A DNA stretch of 40,292 bases, taken from assembly GCA_005777235.1 (NCBI GenBank), contig SXND01000059.1, positions 1-40,292 of the forward strand, in the 5' to 3' direction. Both the position numbers and the translations under genes were made by a program. Below the pieces are notes generated by a model. It saw nothing but the letters and a program-made list of their open reading frames with translations. It did not search any database and had not been told where the DNA came from. The stretch comes from Pseudomonadota bacterium (lineage in GTDB: Bacteria > Tectomicrobia > Entotheonellia > Entotheonellales > Entotheonellaceae). Of the stretch, positions 8,827 through 15,178 are shown one piece after another; position 1 is the stretch's first letter, and each line of letters begins with the position of its first letter.

Positions 8827-8880
8827 CTGATACTCTACGCCCAACAGTCGTGTGGAGCCACAGCAGGCAAGCGAGAAGGT

Positions 8881-9726
8881 ATGCCGGCGATGCAACCAAG
8901 TTTTGCAGCAGTACGCGAGCGTTATCTGGAAGAATTGCTGATCCATGAGTGGTATGACGTGCGGACCCTGGGCAAAAAGCAGCGTCAGGATATGACCTCA
9001 CCGCCCTACCTGATGGAGCTCCTGCGTTATGGTCAGGTGACCGCGGTAGAAATGCACAGCCATACGCCGCGTTCCGATGGGCGTATCGAGCCAGAGCGTA
9101 TTGGCGCCTGGACCCATGCCCTGTATCGCAAAGGCTATTTCCGGTCTGCGTCCCTGTCCGTGCCACTCGTCGTCATGGTGACGGATCATGACTACATCTA
9201 TGCCGCACAGGATTTACAAGCCATCCCGTACGAAGAGGGTTTGACGTTTTTGCCTTCGACCGAGGTCAGTACGGCGCATGGGCACGTGCTGTACTACGGC
9301 TCACATCCGGAGATTGTCCGGGAGTTGGATTTAGCGCAACAGCAGCTGTCCGTCAAGCCGGATGGCCCGGCGTTTTTTGCTATGGTGCAGGCCCTAGGCG
9401 ATGGGGTTGCCATTCCCGCCCATCCCTACCGAGAAACGAGCATTCTGCGCACCCTCCCAGGGGCTGACTTTGCGTCCAAGCTCATAGCGGTGGAGATTCT
9501 CAATGGGAAGACACCCGCCGACCAGAATCGTGCGGCCATTGACTACGCCAGGCAACACGGCTTGCGCGGGGTCGGCGGCAGTGATGCCCATCAAATGTCG
9601 AGTCTGTATTCCTACGTCACGCTCTTTGACGGCCCCATTCACACCGTCGACGACCTAGTGCTGGCGTTACGTCAGGGAGACTATTTTCCTGTGCATGGAG
9701 AACATCTACGAGTCACAGAGGAATAA
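8881..9726 (+). CDS. PHP-domain metal-dependent phosphoesterase
   Basis: PHP proteins bind two or three metal ions and hydrolyse phosphoesters such as nucleotides or phosphorylated sugars. This 281-residue protein has an extra N-terminal helical segment of about 55 residues and then the metal-ligand motifs HSHTPRSDG, TDHD, STEVS, AHPYRE and GGSDAHQ. The ATG at 8881 has AGAAGG right before it; the ATG at 8890 (removing three residues) has better spacing. Its stop is 3 bp before the ArsC-like selenoprotein start and the three genes run in one direction, so this is probably the first gene of an operon with the two redox selenoproteins. The substrate is unknown. Confidence 0.88.
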   Translation: MPAMQPSFAAVRERYLEELLIHEWYDVRTLGKKQRQDMTSPPYLMELLRYGQVTAVEMHSHTPRSDGRIEPERIGAWTHALYRKGYFRSASLSVPLVVMVTDHDYIYAAQDLQAIPYEEGLTFLPSTEVSTAHGHVLYYGSHPEIVRELDLAQQQLSVKPDGPAFFAMVQALGDGVAIPAHPYRETSILRTLPGADFASKLIAVEILNGKTPADQNRAAIDYARQHGLRGVGGSDAHQMSSLYSYVTLFDGPIHTVDDLVLALRQGDYFPVHGEHLRVTEE

Positions 9727-9729
9727 CGT

Positions 9730-10077
9730 ATGGCCTCGCACGTGGACTGGTATTATCATCGTAAAGGGTGAACAACGTGTGCCAAAGCCTCCAAGTTTCT
9801 GGAGGCGCACGCCATTACCATCCAAGAAACGGTCCCGGCCAGCCGCAAGCTCGGTCGGACTGAAGCCTTGGCTATGGTGCAGGCGTCGCAACGCCTGATC
9901 GCAGCGAAAGGCAAACAAGTCACCAGCACGGAGCTGCACACAACCCGCCCTTCAGACGATGTCCTCGCGGGCTTGATGCTCGGGCCGACGGGGAATCTGC
10001 GCGCCCCGCTCATGCGGGTCGGACAGACTATTGTCGTGGGGTATAATGAGCAAACTTTCCGCGAGTTGTTCACGTAG
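9730..10077 (+). CDS. ArsC/Spx-like thioredoxin-fold selenoprotein (in-frame UGA read as selenocysteine)
   Basis: The frame runs from ATG at 9730 to TAG at 10075-10077, interrupted only by TGA at 9769-9771 (codon 14). Read through, it is a 115-residue protein of the arsenate-reductase/Spx/YffB family, the family's normal length. The N-terminus is DWYYHRKG-U-TTCAKASKFLEAH, where homologues have a redox cysteine at U, here followed by Cys17 (UxxC). The C-terminal half keeps GPTGNLRAPLMRVGQTIVVG, typical of the family. A 7-bp hairpin with an AGUUUC loop lies 15-34 nt after the UGA, as in bacterial SECIS elements. The ATG has an AGAGG site and starts 3 bp after the PHP stop. Function is probably a thiol/selenol oxidoreductase. 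A gene caller would report only a fragment from 9868. A nonsense mutation is the alternative, but the codon position and hairpin argue against it. Confidence 0.88.
9787..9806 (+). promoter_or_regulatory. Candidate bacterial SECIS element in the ArsC-like gene
   Basis: GCCUCCA (9787-9793) pairs with UGGAGGC (9800-9806) in 7 perfect base pairs, leaving the loop AGUUUC. The loop begins 23 nt after the last base of the UGA, and its G is at +24. An apical loop with exposed G and U at this distance is what SelB recognises in bacteria. The element lies within the coding sequence, as expected for bacterial selenoprotein genes. Confidence 0.82.
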
Positions 10078-10097
10078 CGCTCATCTGAGGAGAGCCC

Positions 10098-10331
10098 ATG
10101 GCGAAGGAAGTCATTGTTTATAGCAACGTTGGTTGAGGCCCCTGCCATCAAGCGATGGAGTATCTATCGCAAAAGGGTGTGCCTTTTACCGAAAAAAATG
10201 TCTCGCGTGATCCCAGCGCGATTCAAGAGCTTATCGCCATGAAAGCCCGCTCGCTCCCCGTGGTGGTGATTGGGGACCAGAAGTTGCACGGTTTCAACCC
10301 CAAAGCCATCGACGAAGCCTTGGCGAGTTAG
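10098..10331 (+). CDS. Glutaredoxin-like selenoprotein (UGPC active site)
   Basis: ATG at 10098 to TAG at 10329-10331 encodes 77 residues if TGA at 10134-10136 (codon 13) is read as selenocysteine. The protein begins AKEVIVYSNVG-U-GPCHQAMEYL: the UGPC motif replaces the CxxC of glutaredoxin/NrdH proteins, with Cys16 as partner. Further on it has the cis-proline strand SLPVVVIGDQKLHGFNP and a short final helix, a complete glutaredoxin fold. A GAGGAG site precedes the ATG. The gene starts 20 bp after the ArsC-like selenoprotein, so the two are likely cotranscribed and may work as a redox pair. It probably reduces disulfides or a peroxidase-type partner, but the electron donor is not visible. 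Ordinary ORF calling misses this gene altogether. Confidence 0.9.
10152..10170 (+). promoter_or_regulatory. Candidate bacterial SECIS element in the glutaredoxin-like gene
   Basis: GCGAUGG (10152-10158) pairs with CUAUCGC (10164-10170), 7 bp including one G-U, leaving loop AGUAU. The loop starts 23 nt after the UGA, the same distance and the same AGU start as the element in the preceding gene, although the two stems differ in sequence. An alternative smaller hairpin (10145-10158) is possible but places its loop too near the UGA. Confidence 0.82.
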
Positions 10332-10360
10332 TTGTCTGGCACATTGTCGGTGATTCATGC

Positions 10361-10396
10361 GGTGCGTCGTACCGGCTGGAGCCGAGGCGACGCACC
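10361..10396. terminator. Long hairpin after the selenoprotein operon
   Basis: GGTGCGTCG (10361-10369) pairs with CGACGCACC (10388-10396), and inside it CGGCT (10373-10377) pairs with AGCCG (10380-10384). It starts 29 bp after the glutaredoxin-like gene's stop. No U-tract follows, so it may act as an RNA 3'-end stabiliser or a weak terminator. It also lies at the downstream edge of the integrase remnant. Confidence 0.45.
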
Positions 10397-10645
10397 GGCG
10401 TGATGGCCCGGATGACACCGCTACGCGGATCGACTGACAGGCGTGTGCTGGGGCAGACATCCTGCCATCCCCATGCGCTAGGCACCTGCGGATTCTTGCC
10501 TGCCAGGGCATGTGGCAGAAACATCGCCACATATTCCTATGCGAGATCATCCTGATAGAAACCCTTGACCGTGGTGAGATGCTGCGGCAACGGCACGACG
10601 CGATCCTCCTGCCTCTTCCCGTCCCGCACCACTGAAATCAACAAT
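10397..10645 (-). pseudogene. Remnant of an integron-type tyrosine integrase
   Basis: On the minus strand one frame reads LLISVVRDGKRQEDRVVPLP, continues through QHLTTVKGFYQDDLA, meets a TAG (10537-10539), then reads EYVAMFLPHALAGKNP, a short linker and WGWQDVCPSTRLSVDPRSGVIR. This is the characteristic middle of IntI integrases, including the LPxAL..K.P and WGWQ.vFPS..lS.DPRSG patterns. About 80 residues remain. The N-terminal part is missing (serS occupies that position), and the C-terminal catalytic RHH...R...Y part is lost by frameshift. It is therefore a dead fragment. I searched next to it for attC-like sites and saw none that convinced me. This accounts for most of the 10332-10648 gap. 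Confidence 0.7.
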
Positions 10646-10648
10646 GCT

Positions 10649-11920
10649 CTAGCGCGGGACAATGACGCGCAGCCCATCCATGTAAGGCTGTAAGACATCG
10701 GGGATGGTCACACTCCCATCCGCTTGTTGATTCATCTCCAGCAAGGGAATGAGAATACGCGGCGAGGCGATCACCGTATTGTTCAGCGTGTGCACAAACC
10801 GGATGGTCCCATCGGTGTCGCGGTAGCGCAGCCGCAGGCGCCGTGCCTGGAAATCATGAAATTTTGAGGCCGAATGGGTCTCACCATAGCCCTGGCGGCT
10901 GGGCATCCAGGTCTCAATGTCGTACTTCTTCACCTGGGGAATACCGAGATCCCCGCCGCAGACGGCCACCACACGATACGGCAGGCCCAGCGCTTGCAAC
11001 AGCTCCTCCGCGTTCTGCAGGATGTGCTCATGCTCGCGCGCTGAGACCTCAGGATCGTTGGCGCAGATGACCACCTGCTCCACCTTCTGAAATTGATGGA
11101 TACGGTACAGTCCACGTGTGTCTTTGCCATACGTCCCGGCTTCACGCCGGTAGCAATTTGACAGCCCCACATAGTATTTTGGCAGCTCGTCCTCGCGTAA
11201 AATCTCGTCGGCATGATACGCCGTCACCGGCACCTCCGCCGTGCCGATAAGATTCACCTGATCTTCCAGCAGACGATACGTTTGCTCCTGCCCGGCCGGG
11301 AAATAGGCTGTCCCCACCATGGCCTCGTCTTTCACCAGATGCGGCACGAGCATAGGACAAAAACCCTTACGCACCATATGGTGTAACGCCAGTTGCAACA
11401 CCGCTTGCTCCAGCAGCACCCCGGCATTTTTCAGGAAATACGTCCGCGAGCCCGCCAGTTTGACGGCGCGTGGGATGTCGAGAATGTCCAACAGCTCACC
11501 CAGCTCCACGTGATCACGCGGCGCAAAGTCAAACTGCGGGATTGCGCCCCACGTTTTAATTGCCACATTATCCGCGTCAGTCAGCCCGTCCGGCACGTCG
11601 TCAGCCGGCACGTTGGGCACCCGCAACATCAGGGCCTCGAACGCCGCTTCCGTCTCACGCAACGGTTGTTCTAGGGCGCGGCTCTCTTCCGCCACCTGTT
11701 TCATCTGGGCGATGGCTTCCTGCCGGGTGGCGCCTTGCAGGGTGGGGATCTCCTTGGAGACCTTATTACGCAGCGCTTTGAGATTTTCGACTTGGCTAAT
11801 GAGGCTGCGGCGCTGTTCGTCCAAGGCGAGGAGTTGGGGGATATCAATCTCCAGGCGTTTTTTGCGCGCACCAGCCTGCACCAGCTCAGGATGCTCACGG
11901 ATAAAGCGAATATCGAGCAT
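10649..11920 (-). CDS. serS: Seryl-tRNA synthetase
   Basis: Class II aminoacyl-tRNA synthetase (423 aa) that charges tRNA-Ser and, where present, tRNA-Sec with serine. The N-terminal 110 residues form the long antiparallel coiled-coil arm (EQRRSLISQVENLKALRNKVSKEI and so on). The catalytic core has the TAEVPVTAYHADEI loop, motif 2 (NCYRREAGTYGKDTRGLYRIHQF) and motif 3 (NTVIASPRILIPLLEMNQ). The ATG at 11920 has a TAGGAAG site and lies 13 bp after the purB stop, so it is the third gene of purQ-purB-serS. Its neighbour on the other side is a convergent pair of selenoprotein genes, for which SerRS would supply seryl-tRNA-Sec; that proximity may be coincidence. Identification is secure. Confidence 0.97.
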   Translation of the reverse strand: MLDIRFIREHPELVQAGARKKRLEIDIPQLLALDEQRRSLISQVENLKALRNKVSKEIPTLQGATRQEAIAQMKQVAEESRALEQPLRETEAAFEALMLRVPNVPADDVPDGLTDADNVAIKTWGAIPQFDFAPRDHVELGELLDILDIPRAVKLAGSRTYFLKNAGVLLEQAVLQLALHHMVRKGFCPMLVPHLVKDEAMVGTAYFPAGQEQTYRLLEDQVNLIGTAEVPVTAYHADEILREDELPKYYVGLSNCYRREAGTYGKDTRGLYRIHQFQKVEQVVICANDPEVSAREHEHILQNAEELLQALGLPYRVVAVCGGDLGIPQVKKYDIETWMPSRQGYGETHSASKFHDFQARRLRLRYRDTDGTIRFVHTLNNTVIASPRILIPLLEMNQQADGSVTIPDVLQPYMDGLRVIVPR

Positions 11921-11933
11921 GCGACTTCCTACG

Positions 11934-13382
11934 TTAAACGTGGGTTTCGACCGTAATGCCTAAAAGTTCCTGGTAGCGCTCGTGGATCGGATGGTACACC
12001 TCAGCGAGAAACTCATCCACCTGCTGCACGGCACGGCCAATATACGCTTCCGGCGCCGGTTTGTCGGGAATGTGCTCGCGCACCGACGCAAAGGTGTCAT
12101 CCGTGTGCAAGCGCTGCAGGAGGTCGTTCGTGCCGCCTTCGACACGCATGTGATGCCAGGTGTCCATGGCATGCTGACGAATTTTTTCATGCAAGGTCTG
12201 ACGGTCGCCTGCGGCTTTGACGCCTTCCATCATGAGATTTTCCGTGGCCAAAAACGGCAGGTAGTCGGCGACGCGCCGGGCAATAATCGCCGGATACACC
12301 ACCAGACCACGCGCCACTTCCCGATACAGAATGAGAATGGCATCGACGGCGAGAAAGGCTTCGGGAATGCTCAGGCGCTTATTGGCGGAATCATCCAGCG
12401 TGCGTTCAAACCACTGCTCCGCCGCGGTCAGGGCGGGATTCAGGCTGGTGCAGATGACGTGCCGCGCCAAGGCTGTCATGCGTTCACTGCGCATGGGGTT
12501 ACGCTTATACGCCATGGTTGAGGAACCTACCTGGTTGGCCCCAAACGGCTCTTCGATTTCCCCCATGCTCTGCAGCAGGCGGACGTCATTGCTAAATTTG
12601 TGCGCCGATTGGGCAATACCTGCCAGGACGTTCACGACGCGGCTATCGTACTTGCGCGGATAGGTCTGCCCGGTGACCGGCAGCGTGCGCGCAAAACCCA
12701 TGATTTCCGCCACGCGCTGGTCAATGTATTTCACTTTCTCTTCATCACCGTTACACAATTGCAGGAAGCTCGCCTGCGTCCCCGTGGCCCCTTTCGAGCC
12801 GTGAAAGTGCAACGTGTCCAGATTATGTTCGAGGTCTTCCAGGTCAAAGGTCAGATCCTGCAACCACAACACGGCCCGCCGTCCCACGGTGGTGAGCTGG
12901 GCGGGCTGAAAATGCGTGTAGCCCATGGTCACCAGGGCGCGATGCTGCGCCGCGAATTGCGCCAGGGCGTGCATGGTGTTGACCAGGCGCGTCCGCACAA
13001 GGTGCAAACCGGCGCGCATTTGGATGAGGTCGGTGTTATCCCCCACAAAGGCGCTGGTAGCGCCCAGGTGGATAATGCCGCGTGCGGAGGGACACTGTTC
13101 GCCATAGGCGTGGATGTGGGCCATGACATCGTGACGCAGTTTTTTCTCCTGCGCCTCGGCCACCTCAAAGTTAATATCTTCAATGTGCGCCCGTAGTTCG
13201 GCAATCTGGGTGGGGGTAATGTCTAACCCTGCTTCGGCCTCGGCCTCAGCGAGGGCGACCCACAGGCGCCGCCAGGTTTGGAATTTGTATTGCGGTGAAA
13301 AAAGCCAGCGCATATCTTTACTGGCATAGCGTTCGACCAACGGATTAACGTAATCCTGATAGCGATCAGCGGCCTCAGTCAC
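11934..13382 (-). CDS. purB: Adenylosuccinate lyase
   Basis: Fumarase/aspartase-superfamily lyase of about 482 residues that removes fumarate at two steps of purine synthesis (SAICAR to AICAR, and adenylosuccinate to AMP). The signature GSSTMAYKRNPMRSE carries the catalytic serine loop. TSAFVGDNTDLIQMR, TMGYTHFQPAQ and GSKGATGTQASF are the other conserved regions with catalytic histidine and substrate ligands. The GTG at 13382 was chosen because AGGAAGG lies just upstream and the coding similarity begins at TEAADRYQDYVNPL; the longer frame to 13442 overlaps purQ and has an unlikely Cys-rich start. It sits 17 bp after purQ and 13 bp before serS. Confidence 0.94.
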   Translation of the reverse strand: MTEAADRYQDYVNPLVERYASKDMRWLFSPQYKFQTWRRLWVALAEAEAEAGLDITPTQIAELRAHIEDINFEVAEAQEKKLRHDVMAHIHAYGEQCPSARGIIHLGATSAFVGDNTDLIQMRAGLHLVRTRLVNTMHALAQFAAQHRALVTMGYTHFQPAQLTTVGRRAVLWLQDLTFDLEDLEHNLDTLHFHGSKGATGTQASFLQLCNGDEEKVKYIDQRVAEIMGFARTLPVTGQTYPRKYDSRVVNVLAGIAQSAHKFSNDVRLLQSMGEIEEPFGANQVGSSTMAYKRNPMRSERMTALARHVICTSLNPALTAAEQWFERTLDDSANKRLSIPEAFLAVDAILILYREVARGLVVYPAIIARRVADYLPFLATENLMMEGVKAAGDRQTLHEKIRQHAMDTWHHMRVEGGTNDLLQRLHTDDTFASVREHIPDKPAPEAYIGRAVQQVDEFLAEVYHPIHERYQELLGITVETHV

Positions 13383-13399
13383 AACACATCCTTCCTGGC

Positions 13400-14197
13400 C
13401 TACACAAGGTGGGCACGTGCAAACGTGACAGCATTCCGGCATATCTGCACCCCCATCCCCTCCTCTGGCAAGGTCTCGCGCGTCCAGCGTGGGTGATGCG
13501 TGTAGTGCACATAGGCTTCTGGATGGGGCATTAAACCAAAAATGCGGCCACTGGGGTCACACACCGCAGCAATGTCATCGATCGCCCCATTCGGGTTCCA
13601 TGGGTAGGCCGCCGGGCCGCCATCGGGCCCGCAGTACCGCGCCGCAATCTGCCCCTGCGCCTGCATGGTCTGCAGCACCGTCGCGTCACGCGGCACGAAT
13701 TTCCCCTCCCCATGGCGCACGGGGAGATACAACTGCGTGATCCCCTGGATAAACGGCGACTGACAGCGCGGGTCCATCTGCAGATACACCCAGCGGTCTT
13801 CAAAGCGTCCCGAATCATTGGCCGTCAGGGTCGCCTCTTGCTGCCATGGCCCCCCCGCCACCGCCGGGAGTATACCCAGGCGTACTAACACTTGGAAACC
13901 ATTGCAGATACCGAGGACGAGTTTACCATCGCCCAGGAACTTGCTCAAGGGACGCTCCAGGCGATAGCGGAGCTTGGTGGCTAGGACGATCCCGGCGGAG
14001 AGGTCATCGCCAAAGGCAAAACCACCTGGAATGACCAGGATGTGGAAGCGGTCGAGCTGCTGCGGCTGGGCCAGGAGATCCCCCAGGTGCACACAGGTGG
14101 CGTCCCCGCCTACCGTGGGAAGGTTAAAGGCATAGGCCGTTTCCTGTTCACAGTTGATCCCGTAGCCGGACAAGATAAGTACGTGGGGTTTTTGCAT
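13400..14197 (-). CDS. purQ: Phosphoribosylformylglycinamidine synthase glutaminase subunit (PurQ)
   Basis: Class I glutamine amidotransferase (265 aa) that supplies ammonia to the PurL synthase in the fourth step of purine synthesis. Motifs: ILSGYGINCEQET at the N-terminus, the PGGFAFGDDL loop, the nucleophile elbow LGICNGFQ, RHGEGKFV, and the His-Glu pair in LMPHPE. The extra C-terminal YVHYTHHPRW segment is usual for the stand-alone subunit. Its place directly before purB supports the purine role; purL and purS are not in the window. The gene is the first of the minus-strand purQ-purB-serS group. Confidence 0.93.
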   Translation of the reverse strand: MQKPHVLILSGYGINCEQETAYAFNLPTVGGDATCVHLGDLLAQPQQLDRFHILVIPGGFAFGDDLSAGIVLATKLRYRLERPLSKFLGDGKLVLGICNGFQVLVRLGILPAVAGGPWQQEATLTANDSGRFEDRWVYLQMDPRCQSPFIQGITQLYLPVRHGEGKFVPRDATVLQTMQAQGQIAARYCGPDGGPAAYPWNPNGAIDDIAAVCDPSGRIFGLMPHPEAYVHYTHHPRWTRETLPEEGMGVQICRNAVTFARAHLV

Positions 14198-14324
14198 ACC
14201 GCGTGATCACTTTCTGCGAGGCAAGCGTCCAGACGTCGCGCACGATTCTCGTCTGCCATTGTAGACCACGCGGGCGGCGCCGTCACCCTACACGTTCCCG
14301 GATCCCTGGCCATACGGCAGACTC

Positions 14325-15149
14325 CTATCCTGGTACCACGCCCACGAGCAACTGCAGTTCGACCTCAGCACGTACGCCAAGACCCTCCACATAGAGACCA
14401 GTGGCTGCAGCCCGCGCCGACCCAAGACCCTCCACATAGAGACCAGTGGCTGCAGCCCGCGCCGACGCCATAAAGACCTCTGCGCCGAGGTGTTGGATGG
14501 CGAGGTAGGCGGGTCCCGTAGAGGCCAAGGCTTGTGCGGCGACCTCCACGTCGGGGAATTCCCAGTGCAAGCGCAGGGTGGTGCGAGCGCCTGGGACAAG
14601 GCCGGCATCCGTCATGAGCTGCTCGGCCACGCCCGGGCGGCTGATGCTGACCAGCGCTCCGGTATGCGCACGCTCGCTCTCAGCAGTCTGCCCAAGCACC
14701 GCAAACAGGGGATAGGCCTGCATGCGCCGCTGATTGCCCCAAAAACTCAGGCCCACGCAGCCGCCGGGGCGAACCACTCGGCGGGCTTCGCGCAGGGCCT
14801 CACGACCGTTGCCCCAGATCCCCCGGAAACTCGTCGCCACATCGAAACTGGCGTCGGCAAATGGCAGCTGAAACATATCGCCGACATGCACGGCCGCCCC
14901 AGGGGAGCGTGCCGCTGCAATAGCGGTGAGGCGTGCCGAGGCGTCCAGGCCGGTAGCCTGCGCCCCACGTGCGCTCGCCAGCTGCACGGCGAGCCCCGCC
15001 CCGCAGGCGATGTCCAGATAGCGGGTATTTGTCCCAACGTCTGTCTGGTCAAGTAAGGCGGCATACTCCCGCCAATGCAGGTTCTCAAACAGATACGCAA
15101 AGGTTGGGGCCTGTCGCCCCCAACCGGTATCGACATCTTCCCAGGCCAT
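14325..15149 (-). CDS. SAM-dependent class I methyltransferase with a duplicated C-terminal repeat
   Basis: A 274-residue Rossmann-fold methyltransferase. The SAM-binding glycine motif is YLDIACGAGLAVQLA, followed by TGLDAS, an acidic VGDMFQLPFADASFD and the VVRPGGCVGLSFWG strand, typical of the UbiE/Methyltransf_11 group. The substrate is unknown. Near the C-terminus the 15 residues SARAAATGLYVEGLG occur twice in tandem, encoded by a perfect 45-bp DNA duplication. ATG at 15149 was chosen for its GAAGGAG site; an in-frame ATG 33 bp upstream is less well placed. It follows the giant cyclase-regulator gene on the same strand by 29 bp. Two broken paralogues lie near 21 kb and 26.9 kb. Confidence 0.85.
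   Translation of the reverse strand: MAWEDVDTGWGRQAPTFAYLFENLHWREYAALLDQTDVGTNTRYLDIACGAGLAVQLASARGAQATGLDASARLTAIAAARSPGAAVHVGDMFQLPFADASFDVATSFRGIWGNGREALREARRVVRPGGCVGLSFWGNQRRMQAYPLFAVLGQTAESERAHTGALVSISRPGVAEQLMTDAGLVPGARTTLRLHWEFPDVEVAAQALASTGPAYLAIQHLGAEVFMASARAAATGLYVEGLGSARAAATGLYVEGLGVRAEVELQLLVGVVPG
14377..14466. repeat. Perfect 2 x 45-bp tandem duplication inside the methyltransferase gene
   Basis: Bases 14377-14421 and 14422-14466 are identical and directly adjacent. The length is a multiple of three, so the gene stays in frame and gains 15 residues. Complete identity points to a recent slippage event or to an assembly artefact. Confidence 0.9.
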
Positions 15150-15178
15150 GGTGGCTCCTTCTACAGCGCTTCCCTTGG

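Noticed and set aside
10145-10158. Small CCATC/GATGG hairpin as the SECIS element of the glutaredoxin-like gene
   Set aside because: Its loop begins only 14 nt after the UGA and lacks the AGU start; the 10152-10170 hairpin matches the geometry of the neighbouring gene better.
10361-10396. Hairpin beside the integrase remnant as an attC or attI site
   Set aside because: It lacks the paired R and L core boxes with GTT; it is a simple hairpin after the operon.
13383-13442. Cys-rich N-terminal extension of PurB
   Set aside because: It overlaps the purQ end; the GTG at 13382 has a ribosome-binding site and fits the normal PurB N-terminus.
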